Assembly: GCA_002423105.1 (NCBI GenBank) | Contig: DIUT01000065.1 | Coordinates: forward strand, 1-64,000 | Length of the DNA: 64,000 nt | Direction of reading: 5' to 3' | Source: Geobacter sp. UBA6151 | GTDB lineage: Bacteria; Desulfobacterota; Desulfuromonadia; Geobacterales; Pseudopelobacteraceae | Part shown: positions 49,778-57,102 of the stretch, in pieces | Numbering within the stretch: the first letter of the stretch is position 1 | Layout of the letters: the number at the start of each line of letters is the position of its first letter | Notes under the pieces: model-generated | Seen by the model: the letters and a program-made list of their open reading frames with translations, nothing else | What the model was told of the DNA's origin: nothing | Database searches by the model: none | Made by a program: the position numbers and the translations under genes

Positions 49778-51075
49778 GTACATATCCACGCAGCAACCAA
49801 TCCGGCAACGAAACGCGCAAACCGGTCATCCTGATGGTTGACGATGACCCCAACAACCTGTCTGTGGTGCGGGACAGCCTTATGGAGTGCGAGTACACCC
49901 TGCTTGCTGCCGAGGACGGCGAAAGCGCTGTGGAGCGCGCCGTGTACGCCCAGCCGGACCTGATATTGCTGGATATCATGATGCCAGGCATCGACGGATT
50001 TGAAACCTGCCACCGCCTGAAGTTACAGGAAACCACGAAGGATATCCCGGTAATCTTCATGACAGCGTTGGCGGAAACAGAGCACAAGGTCAAAGGTCTT
50101 GCGGGGGGCGCGGTGGATTATATTACCAAGCCGTTCCAGCGGGAGGAACTGCTGGCCCGCATTGCCATACACCTGCATATACGGGAGCTGACCAACCGCT
50201 TGCAGGAGGCCAATGAAACCCTCGAACTGCGGGTTGCGGAACGCACCGCCGACCTGGCCGTCGCCAACAGGGAGCTGGAAGAGGAAATAGCCGGGCGCCA
50301 GAAAGCCCAGGAAGCCCTTGAAGCCCTCAACAACTCGTTGGAGGAGCGGATCGCCACATCAGTCGCGGAACTGCGCCAGAAGGACGATCTGTTGATGCAT
50401 CAAAACCGCCTGGCCGCCATGGGAGAGTTGCTGACCAGCATTGCCCACCAGTGGCGGCAACCGTTGAACAACATCGCAGCCTATATTCAGGCCATGCAGT
50501 TTCTGCATAAAAGCGGCGAACTGACCGCAGAAGAGATGGATAAGGATATCAGCGAAGTGATGGATATTCTCAAATATATGTCACAGACCATCGACGACTT
50601 CAGAAAATTCTATCGTAAGGATCAGGAATTGCGGGAATTTGACGTCAGAAGTGTGGCGGAACGCTGCATAGGACTGACCGGACCAGCCCTGAAGTCCGGC
50701 AATATCCAGGTAACGGTACAGGGGGACCGGGATATTCGAGCGACCGGCTATCCCAACGAATATGCCCAGTGTCTGGTCAATATCCTTTATAACGCCATGG
50801 ATATCCTGCTGGAACGCTCGGTCAGCGCTCCCCTGATCGAGCTTCACATACAACGGCAGGAAAACCACTCAGTGCTCTCTGTCAAGGACAATGGTGGCGG
50901 CATTGCCCCCGAAATCATACCGCACATCTTTGACCCGTATTTTACCACCAAAGGACCGGCCAGCGGCACCGGTATCGGCCTGTACATGGCCCGCACCCTG
51001 ATTGAACGCAACATGGGCGGAAAGCTGACGGTACAGAACACTGACGTGGGGGCTGAGTTCAGAATAGAACTGTAA
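49774..51075 (+). CDS. Receiver-histidine kinase fusion (cytoplasmic)
   Basis: 433 residues, no membrane segment. An N-terminal receiver (VILMVDDDPNNLSVVRDSL, phospho-Asp about 65 in LILLDIMMPGIDG, Lys in YITKPFQREE) is followed by a coiled coil (about 140-205), then SIAHQWRQPLNNIAAYIQAMQFLH with His about 226 and HATPase (DNGGGIAPEIIPHIFDPYFTTKGPASGTGIGLYMART). Its kinase half is clearly paralogous to that of the cassette A kinase. It can accept phosphate from the hybrid kinases and perhaps relay it on; no DNA-binding regulator is encoded with it. Confidence 0.88.
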   Translation: MSTYPRSNQSGNETRKPVILMVDDDPNNLSVVRDSLMECEYTLLAAEDGESAVERAVYAQPDLILLDIMMPGIDGFETCHRLKLQETTKDIPVIFMTALAETEHKVKGLAGGAVDYITKPFQREELLARIAIHLHIRELTNRLQEANETLELRVAERTADLAVANRELEEEIAGRQKAQEALEALNNSLEERIATSVAELRQKDDLLMHQNRLAAMGELLTSIAHQWRQPLNNIAAYIQAMQFLHKSGELTAEEMDKDISEVMDILKYMSQTIDDFRKFYRKDQELREFDVRSVAERCIGLTGPALKSGNIQVTVQGDRDIRATGYPNEYAQCLVNILYNAMDILLERSVSAPLIELHIQRQENHSVLSVKDNGGGIAPEIIPHIFDPYFTTKGPASGTGIGLYMARTLIERNMGGKLTVQNTDVGAEFRIEL

Positions 51076-51159
51076 GACCTGACTGAAAGAGCGACTTGCA
51101 GCAGAGATGGGCTCAGGATCATACTGAATAGCTAACAATAACCACAACTACTTGATGGG

Positions 51160-51612
51160 TTACAGATCCAGAATCATGGCATTTTCATCGCAGTCGGGGA
51201 ATTTGGGGCACTTGATACAGTCTCCCCATACCTTGTGGGGCAGTGTCGCTTTGTCCACCAGCCTGAATCCCAGCTTGCCAAAAAACTCCGGCTTGTAGGT
51301 CAGACAGAACACCCGCTTCAGCCCCAGTTCCCGCGCCTCGGCAATACAGGCATTGACCAGCGTGCTGCCGATCCCTTTGCGCCCGGTATCTTCGGCAACA
51401 GCCACGGAACGCACCTCAGCCAGGTCTTCCCAGACGATATGCAGGGCCGATGCCCCCAGCAAACGTCCGTTTTCGTCAACGTCCACGTAGAAATCACGCA
51501 ACGACTCATACAATTCTGACAACGAGCGGGACAGCATATCTCCCTTGCTGGCATAGACGGCAAGCAGCTTCTGGATTCCCTTCACATCGGCTATCTGGGC
51601 TTTACGTAACAT
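51160..51612 (-). CDS. argA: GNAT acetyltransferase, short N-acetylglutamate synthase type
   Basis: 150 residues from ATG 51612, AGGAG five bases upstream. MLRKAQIADVKGIQKLLAVYASKGDMLSRSLSELYESLRDFYV, the acetyl-CoA loop EDTGRKGIGSTLVNACIAEARELGLKRVFCLTYKPEFFGKLGFRLVDKATLPHKVWGDCIKCPKFPDCDE are typical of the short GNAT-only N-acetylglutamate synthases that start arginine synthesis in many anaerobes. The terminal CIKCPKFPDC motif is a hallmark. No other arg gene is in the window, and it converges with cassette B. The function is by family, not shown by context. Confidence 0.8.
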   Translation of the reverse strand: MLRKAQIADVKGIQKLLAVYASKGDMLSRSLSELYESLRDFYVDVDENGRLLGASALHIVWEDLAEVRSVAVAEDTGRKGIGSTLVNACIAEARELGLKRVFCLTYKPEFFGKLGFRLVDKATLPHKVWGDCIKCPKFPDCDENAMILDL

Positions 51613-51695
51613 GGGTACTCCTGAATTCACTGATAAATTGACAGGAGAAAGTCTAGCAAAGTTCCGCTTGGATGCACATCTTTTTTACTGTTTGC

Positions 51696-52457
51696 TCAGT
51701 CAATACGCCCGATCAGGCGCAACAGGCCATCCATGATGGTCGCCGGGTGGGGAGGACAGCCGGGAATATAGAGATCAACCGGGATCAGCGCATCGGCCCC
51801 GTTATGAACCTGGGCATGGTCCCTGAACGGCCCGCCGCCGATGGCGCAGGCGCCGCAGGCGATTACCACCCTGGGCTTCGGCACCCCTTCCAGGGTCTTC
51901 AACAGCGCCTCCCGCATGTTTTCGCTGACCGGGCCGGTCACCAGAATACCGTCGGCATGCCGGGGAGAGGCTACGAACTGTATGCCGAATCGCCCCAGAT
52001 CCCAAGCCAGGGTATTCAGCACGTTAGTATCGGCTTCGCAGGCATTGCATCCGCCAGCGCTGACCTGACGCAGCTTGAAAGACCTGCCGAACAGTGATCT
52101 GAGCTGGCCCGACAACGGCTCTGCCCGGCGCATCGGCTCCCCGGCGCGCAGCAGCAGGTCATCCCTGTTACGTGCTGCCAGACGATACTCCTGAGTAAAA
52201 AAGATGGCCTGATGCGGGCAGGCGGCCACACAGGCCGGGCAGAAAAGACAAAGGCCAAGGTCGATGGAAAGTCCACGGTCACCGGGGGTTATGGCATTGA
52301 CCGGGCAAACATCGGCACAGGTCCGGCATCCGGCAGGACAACGTCCCGGCTCAAGCCGCGGCATGCCGCGAAAGCGCACCGGAAGCCGGGGCGGCTCTTC
52401 GGGAAAAGCCTGGGTACGGTGTCCCTGACGTATCCGCTCAATGATGGATTGCAGCAT
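51696..52457 (-). CDS. Ferredoxin-NuoB-like small subunit of the hydrogenase-related complex
   Basis: 253 residues from ATG 52457 (AGGAG six bases upstream; the TTG at 52460 is too close). The N-terminal part (CPAGCRTCADVCPVNAI and CLFCPACVAACPHQAIF) carries cysteines for two [4Fe-4S] clusters. The C-terminal NuoB/HycG-like domain has GGCNACEADTNVL, ACGACAIGGG and IPGCPPHP, all four cysteines of the proximal (N2-like) cluster. It would pass electrons from a donor to the large-subunit site. It lies 153 bases downstream of the large-subunit gene, separated by a palindromic repeat. Confidence 0.85.
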   Translation of the reverse strand: MLQSIIERIRQGHRTQAFPEEPPRLPVRFRGMPRLEPGRCPAGCRTCADVCPVNAITPGDRGLSIDLGLCLFCPACVAACPHQAIFFTQEYRLAARNRDDLLLRAGEPMRRAEPLSGQLRSLFGRSFKLRQVSAGGCNACEADTNVLNTLAWDLGRFGIQFVASPRHADGILVTGPVSENMREALLKTLEGVPKPRVVIACGACAIGGGPFRDHAQVHNGADALIPVDLYIPGCPPHPATIMDGLLRLIGRID

Positions 52458-52472
52458 CAAGTGCTCCTGAAA

Positions 52473-52612
52473 GGTTGTTGAAAAACAGCCATCTCGCCGC
52501 CGTCCTCAAAAGCCCTCGTGTGCGGCGTAGCGCTGCTACGCCTCCGTGGGGCTTTTTGCGGGTGCGACGATCTGACTATTTTTGAACAACCTGAGTTTTT
52601 CAACAGCCTGCT
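52473..52612. repeat. MITE-like palindromic element
   Basis: The outer arms are GGTTGTTGAAAAA (from 52473) and TTTTTGAACAACC (about 52579-52591), with one mismatch, plus a further TTTTTCAACAGCC copy at about 52596-52608. The inner stem is AAAAGCCC (52508-52515) with GGGCTTTT (52549-52556). At the core GGCGTAGC (52524-52531) pairs with GCTACGCC (52535-52542). No ORF is likely. The inner stem followed by T's resembles a terminator. It interrupts the spacing between two subunit genes of one complex. Confidence 0.65.
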
Positions 52613-54098
52613 ACAGATCAAATCCGCAGTAAGAAAGGTTAAAGCTTTTGTTGCAAAGCGGGAAGTCGGAAATCTGCTCCCCACGCAACGCCATGGCCAG
52701 CCCTTGCCAATTGTGAAAGGAAGGATCCGTGATCTTGTAACGGGCAAAGCGTCCAAGAGCATCGGTCAACGCGACGTGGCAGATTTCTCCCCGCCAGCCT
52801 TCGGTCAGGGCAACAACCAGGCGTCCGCCGGGCAGACGCTCCGGCAAGGCAGCATGCTCCGGCCCTCCTGTCAGGTTTTCAACCAGTTCCGTAATCAGGC
52901 GCACTGACTCATCGGCTTCCTGTCGGCGTTGCACAGCTCTGGCCAGCACATCCCCCTGCCCTTCCTGTTCCAGCGCCGCGCACGAGTGCTTGCGGTATAT
53001 GCCAAAGGGGTGAGTCTGCCGGATATCGCGCGAAAGACCGCAGGCGCGGGCCGCAGGGCCGACAAGCCCCAGTTCTGCGGCAGTTTCTGCGCTGACCTTG
53101 CCGGTTCCTTCAAAGCGATTCATCACCGACGGCGTCTGCCAGAGCAGATCAACAGCACCGGCCAGATCACGGTGGGCATCCCGCAAACGCTTAAGAAATC
53201 CCAGCATATCCGCTTCATGAAGGCCAAATCCGACGCCCCCCGGACAGAGCATCCCCCGCCCGAAGCGATTGCCGCACAGATCAGCGGTCAGATTCAGGAA
53301 GTCACCGCGAATCCGTCCGCAGAAAGAGGCCGTGGGCAGATAGCCCACATCTCCGGCCAGGGCACCCAGATCACCGGTGTGGTTGGCCAGCCGCTCAAGT
53401 TCCAGAGCAACAGCCCGCAGCGCTTCAGCCCCGGGGGAGATCGTCCGTTCGGCCAGATTTTCCAGCAACAGACAATGAGCCCAGAGGTGGCCGACGGATG
53501 TGTCACCCGCCACGGTCTCCAGAAGCGGGACAGAACGGGCCGAGGGACCGCCAATCAGCGCTTCTTCAACCCCGCGGTGCTGATAGCCCAGGGATATCTC
53601 CAGACTGAAGACCTCTTCGCCGTGACACTGGAATCGGAAATGTCCCGGTTCAATGATACCGGCATGGACCGGTCCCACGGCCACTTCATGGACCTGTTGC
53701 CCCTCCACCCGGTAGTAGTCGGTAATTCCCGCTCCGCCAGAGGGAAAACGCACCGGTTTCAGCCAGGGATGACCATCCGGCAGCAGACCGCACTGTTCGG
53801 CGATCTCCCGTTCAAACAGCGAAAGCTGGGGGCAGAGCCCGGCCAGCGAGGTAAAACGCTCCACGACCTCGGTGGAAACAACCCCCACCACACCCAGACG
53901 GTCATCAGTCAACACCGCATATAATCTGGCTGGACTCTGGCCCCCGGCCCCTGGACCCTGAACCCCAAAGTAGCTGCTGGCCCGCCAGCCATCGGCAATG
54001 GCAACATAGACTTCCTGAATGAAGTCATCCATTTTCACGAACGGGATGTCGGCCAGGGCCGCCGATCCCGGATTGCCCAGTATCAGCATCCTGCTCAT
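52611..54098 (-). CDS. NuoCD/HycE-like large subunit without NiFe ligands
   Basis: 495 residues. N-terminal NuoC-like domain (about 20-150), then the NuoD-like/large-subunit domain with FSLEISLGYQHRGVEEALIGG. Where group 4 hydrogenases carry the first RxCGxC motif this protein reads LLETVAGDTSVGHLWAHC, and near the end DPSFHNWQGLAMALRG replaces DPCxxC. The four cysteines that hold Ni and Fe are therefore absent. The protein should resemble the energy-converting hydrogenase-related (Ehr) complexes or complex I NuoD, not an active hydrogenase. ATGA overlap with the upstream gene. Confidence 0.85.
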   Translation of the reverse strand: MSRMLILGNPGSAALADIPFVKMDDFIQEVYVAIADGWRASSYFGVQGPGAGGQSPARLYAVLTDDRLGVVGVVSTEVVERFTSLAGLCPQLSLFEREIAEQCGLLPDGHPWLKPVRFPSGGAGITDYYRVEGQQVHEVAVGPVHAGIIEPGHFRFQCHGEEVFSLEISLGYQHRGVEEALIGGPSARSVPLLETVAGDTSVGHLWAHCLLLENLAERTISPGAEALRAVALELERLANHTGDLGALAGDVGYLPTASFCGRIRGDFLNLTADLCGNRFGRGMLCPGGVGFGLHEADMLGFLKRLRDAHRDLAGAVDLLWQTPSVMNRFEGTGKVSAETAAELGLVGPAARACGLSRDIRQTHPFGIYRKHSCAALEQEGQGDVLARAVQRRQEADESVRLITELVENLTGGPEHAALPERLPGGRLVVALTEGWRGEICHVALTDALGRFARYKITDPSFHNWQGLAMALRGEQISDFPLCNKSFNLSYCGFDL

Positions 54099-55534
54099 GG
54101 CCCACCCCCCAACAGCGCAGCGCCCTGGCGCAGGAGGTCAAACAGCGGTCCAGGCATCCAGCTTCCCAGCAGCAGCACCGCCAGCAGCAAACAGGCCGGT
54201 GGGAGCACATTCTGATACCGGTCACGAAAACCGCTGTCAGGAAGACTGGCAGGCGGAGTTCCCAGAACCATTCCCAGAACCGTGGGTGCCATCCCCAGAA
54301 AGATGATGGCCAGTAAAGCCAGGAACAAACCGCCGACCAGCCAGTGTTCCTGGCGAAAGGCGTTAACCGCTATGATGAATTCACTCTGAAAAATCAGGGA
54401 CGGAGGAAAGGCACTGACGGCCAGAAAACCGGCCAGAAACAGCCCGCCGGACCAGGGTAGCAGGCGCAGCGCCCCCCGCATCCCCAACGTGCTCTTACTG
54501 GCAAAGGCGCGGTGCAGATTACCGGAGGAGAGAAACAACACCCCTTTGAGCAGGCCGTTGCCCATCAGGTGCAGCAACATACCGATCAACGCCCCCTTGC
54601 CGATCCCCAAGGCCAGGGCCAAAATCCCTACATGCTCCACACTGGAATAAGCCAGAAGACGTTTGAAGTCCGCCTGCCGCACCAAAAAGGCCGCTGCAAG
54701 GGCCATGGAAAAAAGCCCCATCACCAGCAGCGGCTGCCGGTAGAAACCGTCATCACCGCCTGCGGCAAGCATCACCTGATAGACGCGCAACAGTGCCAGG
54801 AAACCACAACTGGTGAGGCCTCCGGCCAAAAGCGCCCCCACCAGCCCCGGCGCTTCACCGTAGGCATCCGGCTTCCAGGTGTGTAACGGCGCCAGCCCCA
54901 GTTTGGCGCCGAATCCGGTCAGCAAGAAGATGAAGGCCGCTTTCAGCCAGCCCTTGTCCAGGGCAGGAGCGATTGCCAGCAGTTCATCCAGATGCAGGGT
55001 CGCGTCAACACCGGCCACCAGAGTGGCGTAGGCCAGAAAATAGACGCCCAAAAGCGCCAGGGCGATCCCCACCGAGCCGATCATCAGGTATTTCCAGGTG
55101 GCTTCGATTGAACGGGCATTGCGGTTGAAATAGATCAGAGGGGCCATGGTCAGGGTGGTGGCTGCCACCGAGACCCACAACAGCCCCAGATGGCGTGAAA
55201 AACAGACCAGGGTCATGGCGGACAGGCAAAGAAGCAGGGCCGGAACCAACACCCGGTTGGAGCGGTCCGGCCGGTCCCGGCGCAGATAGCCCACCGCATA
55301 GAAGGCGCAGAACAGGAACAACAGACTGACCGTCAATAGTACGATCGCCCCCAGTGGATCGAGATCGATCCAGTTGTTGCTGATACGGTTGTCCGCCTGC
55401 AGCGCAAACACCAGCGAGAGCCCGAAATGCGGCACCGCCAGCAGCGGCAGCAGCAAGGGGCGCTGCTGCTCAGAGCGGATCATCCAGGCGGCCACAGCCC
55501 CCAGCAGCGGCAGTATGAGCAGCAAAAACATCAT
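54095..55534 (-). CDS. Antiporter-like membrane subunit (NuoN/HyfF-like)
   Basis: 479 residues with about 14 TM segments. The proton-antiporter domain motifs are present: a charged lysine/glutamate region in TGFGAKLGLAPLHTWKPDAYGEAPGLVGALLAGGLTSCG, and VRQADFKRLLAYSSVEHVGILALALGIGKGALIGMLLHLMGNGLLKGVLFLSSGNLHRA. It would form part of a proton or sodium path. ATGA overlap with the large-subunit gene and three bases after the HyfE-like gene. Confidence 0.88.
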   Translation of the reverse strand: MMFLLLILPLLGAVAAWMIRSEQQRPLLLPLLAVPHFGLSLVFALQADNRISNNWIDLDPLGAIVLLTVSLLFLFCAFYAVGYLRRDRPDRSNRVLVPALLLCLSAMTLVCFSRHLGLLWVSVAATTLTMAPLIYFNRNARSIEATWKYLMIGSVGIALALLGVYFLAYATLVAGVDATLHLDELLAIAPALDKGWLKAAFIFLLTGFGAKLGLAPLHTWKPDAYGEAPGLVGALLAGGLTSCGFLALLRVYQVMLAAGGDDGFYRQPLLVMGLFSMALAAAFLVRQADFKRLLAYSSVEHVGILALALGIGKGALIGMLLHLMGNGLLKGVLFLSSGNLHRAFASKSTLGMRGALRLLPWSGGLFLAGFLAVSAFPPSLIFQSEFIIAVNAFRQEHWLVGGLFLALLAIIFLGMAPTVLGMVLGTPPASLPDSGFRDRYQNVLPPACLLLAVLLLGSWMPGPLFDLLRQGAALLGGGP

Positions 55535-55537
55535 CGG

Positions 55538-56182
55538 CTACTTCTCCCGCAACGCCGAGAGGCGTGAAGTATCAAGGGACGAAAATTCACGGCTGATATG
55601 CCCGATAACGATCCCCATCACAAAAGTTCCGGCCAGCAAGTCAAGCAGTACGCCAGCCTCCACCATCAGCGGCATCGCCTCTGCCAGCAGCAGGCCAAAG
55701 ATAAAGATGCCGTTCTCCAGAATCAGATAGCCCAACACTTGTGAAATAGCCTTGCGGCGAGTGGTCAGCAACAGGAAACCGGTCAGCAGTGTAGCGATGG
55801 AGGCCGGCACGAACAGATGTCCCTGGTGAGCGGCCAGCAGCGGAAGCCGGGGCACATACAGAAAGGCCAGGGCAGTTACCGCCGCGCCAATTACCAGCGT
55901 AGCTCCAAAGCCCAGGAAGGGCTCGGTCTCCCGCTTGATTTCTGCCGCGCGTATGGCAGAAAACAGCAACCAGGGAATGATCACTCCCTTGACCAGGATG
56001 ATCCCCGCCGTAATGACCATCAGGTGCCAGTTAAGCGGATGCAGGATGCCCGGCAACAACCCCAGCAGCACTCCCTGCGCCGTGGCCAGACGCACGGCAA
56101 GGGACAGTCGCCCGGTGGAAAGCAGGGCAAAGTTGAGCAGCATTACCAGAATCAGCAGATGGTTACTGAGGAATGAAACCAT
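55538..56182 (-). CDS. NuoK/HyfE-like membrane subunit
   Basis: 214 residues, about seven TM segments. NHLLILVMLLNFALLSTGRLSLAVRLATAQGVLLGLLPGI and TTRRKAISQVLGYLILENGIFIFGLLLAEAMPLMVEAGVLLDLLAGTFVMGIVIGHI match HyfE/HycD-neighbour subunits, an extended NuoK-like protein with conserved glutamates in the membrane (ENG and VEAG). It sits four bases from each neighbour gene, as expected for one operon. Confidence 0.82.
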   Translation of the reverse strand: MVSFLSNHLLILVMLLNFALLSTGRLSLAVRLATAQGVLLGLLPGILHPLNWHLMVITAGIILVKGVIIPWLLFSAIRAAEIKRETEPFLGFGATLVIGAAVTALAFLYVPRLPLLAAHQGHLFVPASIATLLTGFLLLTTRRKAISQVLGYLILENGIFIFGLLLAEAMPLMVEAGVLLDLLAGTFVMGIVIGHISREFSSLDTSRLSALREK

Positions 56183-56186
56183 CGGA

Positions 56187-57095
56187 TTACCTCACGGTCA
56201 GGAGAAGGGCAAAGGCAGCCAGAGAAAGAGCCATCAGCAACACCTGCGGAATTTTCAGAAGCTTGAGGCGGGCCATGACCGACTCCACAACACCGGTCAG
56301 AATAGCCAGCAACACCATGGAGGCTATGAAACTGATCCAGCCGAGCCATCCTTGCATCGCACCGAAGGGCAGCGCCACATGCAACACCAGAGCACCCAGT
56401 ACAAACAGCTTGAGCGACGCAGCGTACAGTATGGCGCCAAAGGCCGGACCGCTGTGATCCAGCACCATCACTTCATGGATCATGGTCAGTTCCAGGTGGG
56501 TGGTGGGATCGTCAAAGGGGATGCGACAGTTTTCCACCAGAAACAGAATGAACAGGGCAACCGCCATCAGCATCAGCGGCGCAGCTCCACTGGGCCACAT
56601 GCCGCCGGATGCATAGGTCAGCGCGCCTGTAAGCGAAAGAAATCCGCTCTCACGGGCCAGCGCCACCAACACGATAAACAGCACCGGCTCCGCCAGACAG
56701 CCAAAGGTCACTTCACGGGCCGCGCCCATTCCTTCAAAACTGGAACCGGTATCCAGCGCCGCCACCGTGGTGAAGAAACGGGCAAGGGCAAAAAGGTAGG
56801 CAAACAACAGCAGATCACCGGCAAAGGAAATGGGGGAACCATGCCCGCCAAAGGGGATCATCAGCGCTGCTGTCAGCGTTGCCGCCAGGCTCACCAGGGG
56901 ACCGGCCCGGAACACCCAACTGGTGGAGCTTGAAAAGACCGAGCCTTTGCGCAGTAACCGCCACAGTTCAAAGTAAGGCTGCAACAGGGGAGGACCACAT
57001 CTTCCCGCAAAGACAGCCTTGACCCGGTTGATCACCCCCAGCAGCAGCGGCGGCATGATCAGAAGCAGCAGGATATGGATCAGCGTGTCGATCAT
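56187..57095 (-). CDS. NuoH/HycD-like membrane subunit
   Basis: 302 residues from ATG 57095; the long frame to 57290 lies inside the upstream gene. About eight TM segments. GVINRVKAVFAGRCGPPLLQPYFELWRLLRKGSV is the typical NuoH/HycD N-terminal motif, followed by LDTGSSFEGMGAAREVTFGCLAEPVLFIVLVALAR (EGMGAxRE) and the acidic loop FLVENCRIPFDDPTTHLELTMIHEVMVLDHSGPAF, where quinone or proton coupling takes place in relatives. It should contact the NuoB- and NuoD-like subunits. Confidence 0.9.
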   Translation of the reverse strand: MIDTLIHILLLLIMPPLLLGVINRVKAVFAGRCGPPLLQPYFELWRLLRKGSVFSSSTSWVFRAGPLVSLAATLTAALMIPFGGHGSPISFAGDLLLFAYLFALARFFTTVAALDTGSSFEGMGAAREVTFGCLAEPVLFIVLVALARESGFLSLTGALTYASGGMWPSGAAPLMLMAVALFILFLVENCRIPFDDPTTHLELTMIHEVMVLDHSGPAFGAILYAASLKLFVLGALVLHVALPFGAMQGWLGWISFIASMVLLAILTGVVESVMARLKLLKIPQVLLMALSLAAFALLLTVR

Positions 57096-57102
57096 GATCA
57101 AC

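Noticed and set aside
52929..53924. 331-codon open frame on the + strand
   Set aside because: It lies entirely antisense to the NuoCD-like gene, is low in recognisable motifs and reflects GC-rich codon use of the real gene.
55935..56933. 332-codon open frame on the + strand
   Set aside because: Antisense to two membrane subunit genes; the composition (Gln, His, Lys rich) is not protein-like.
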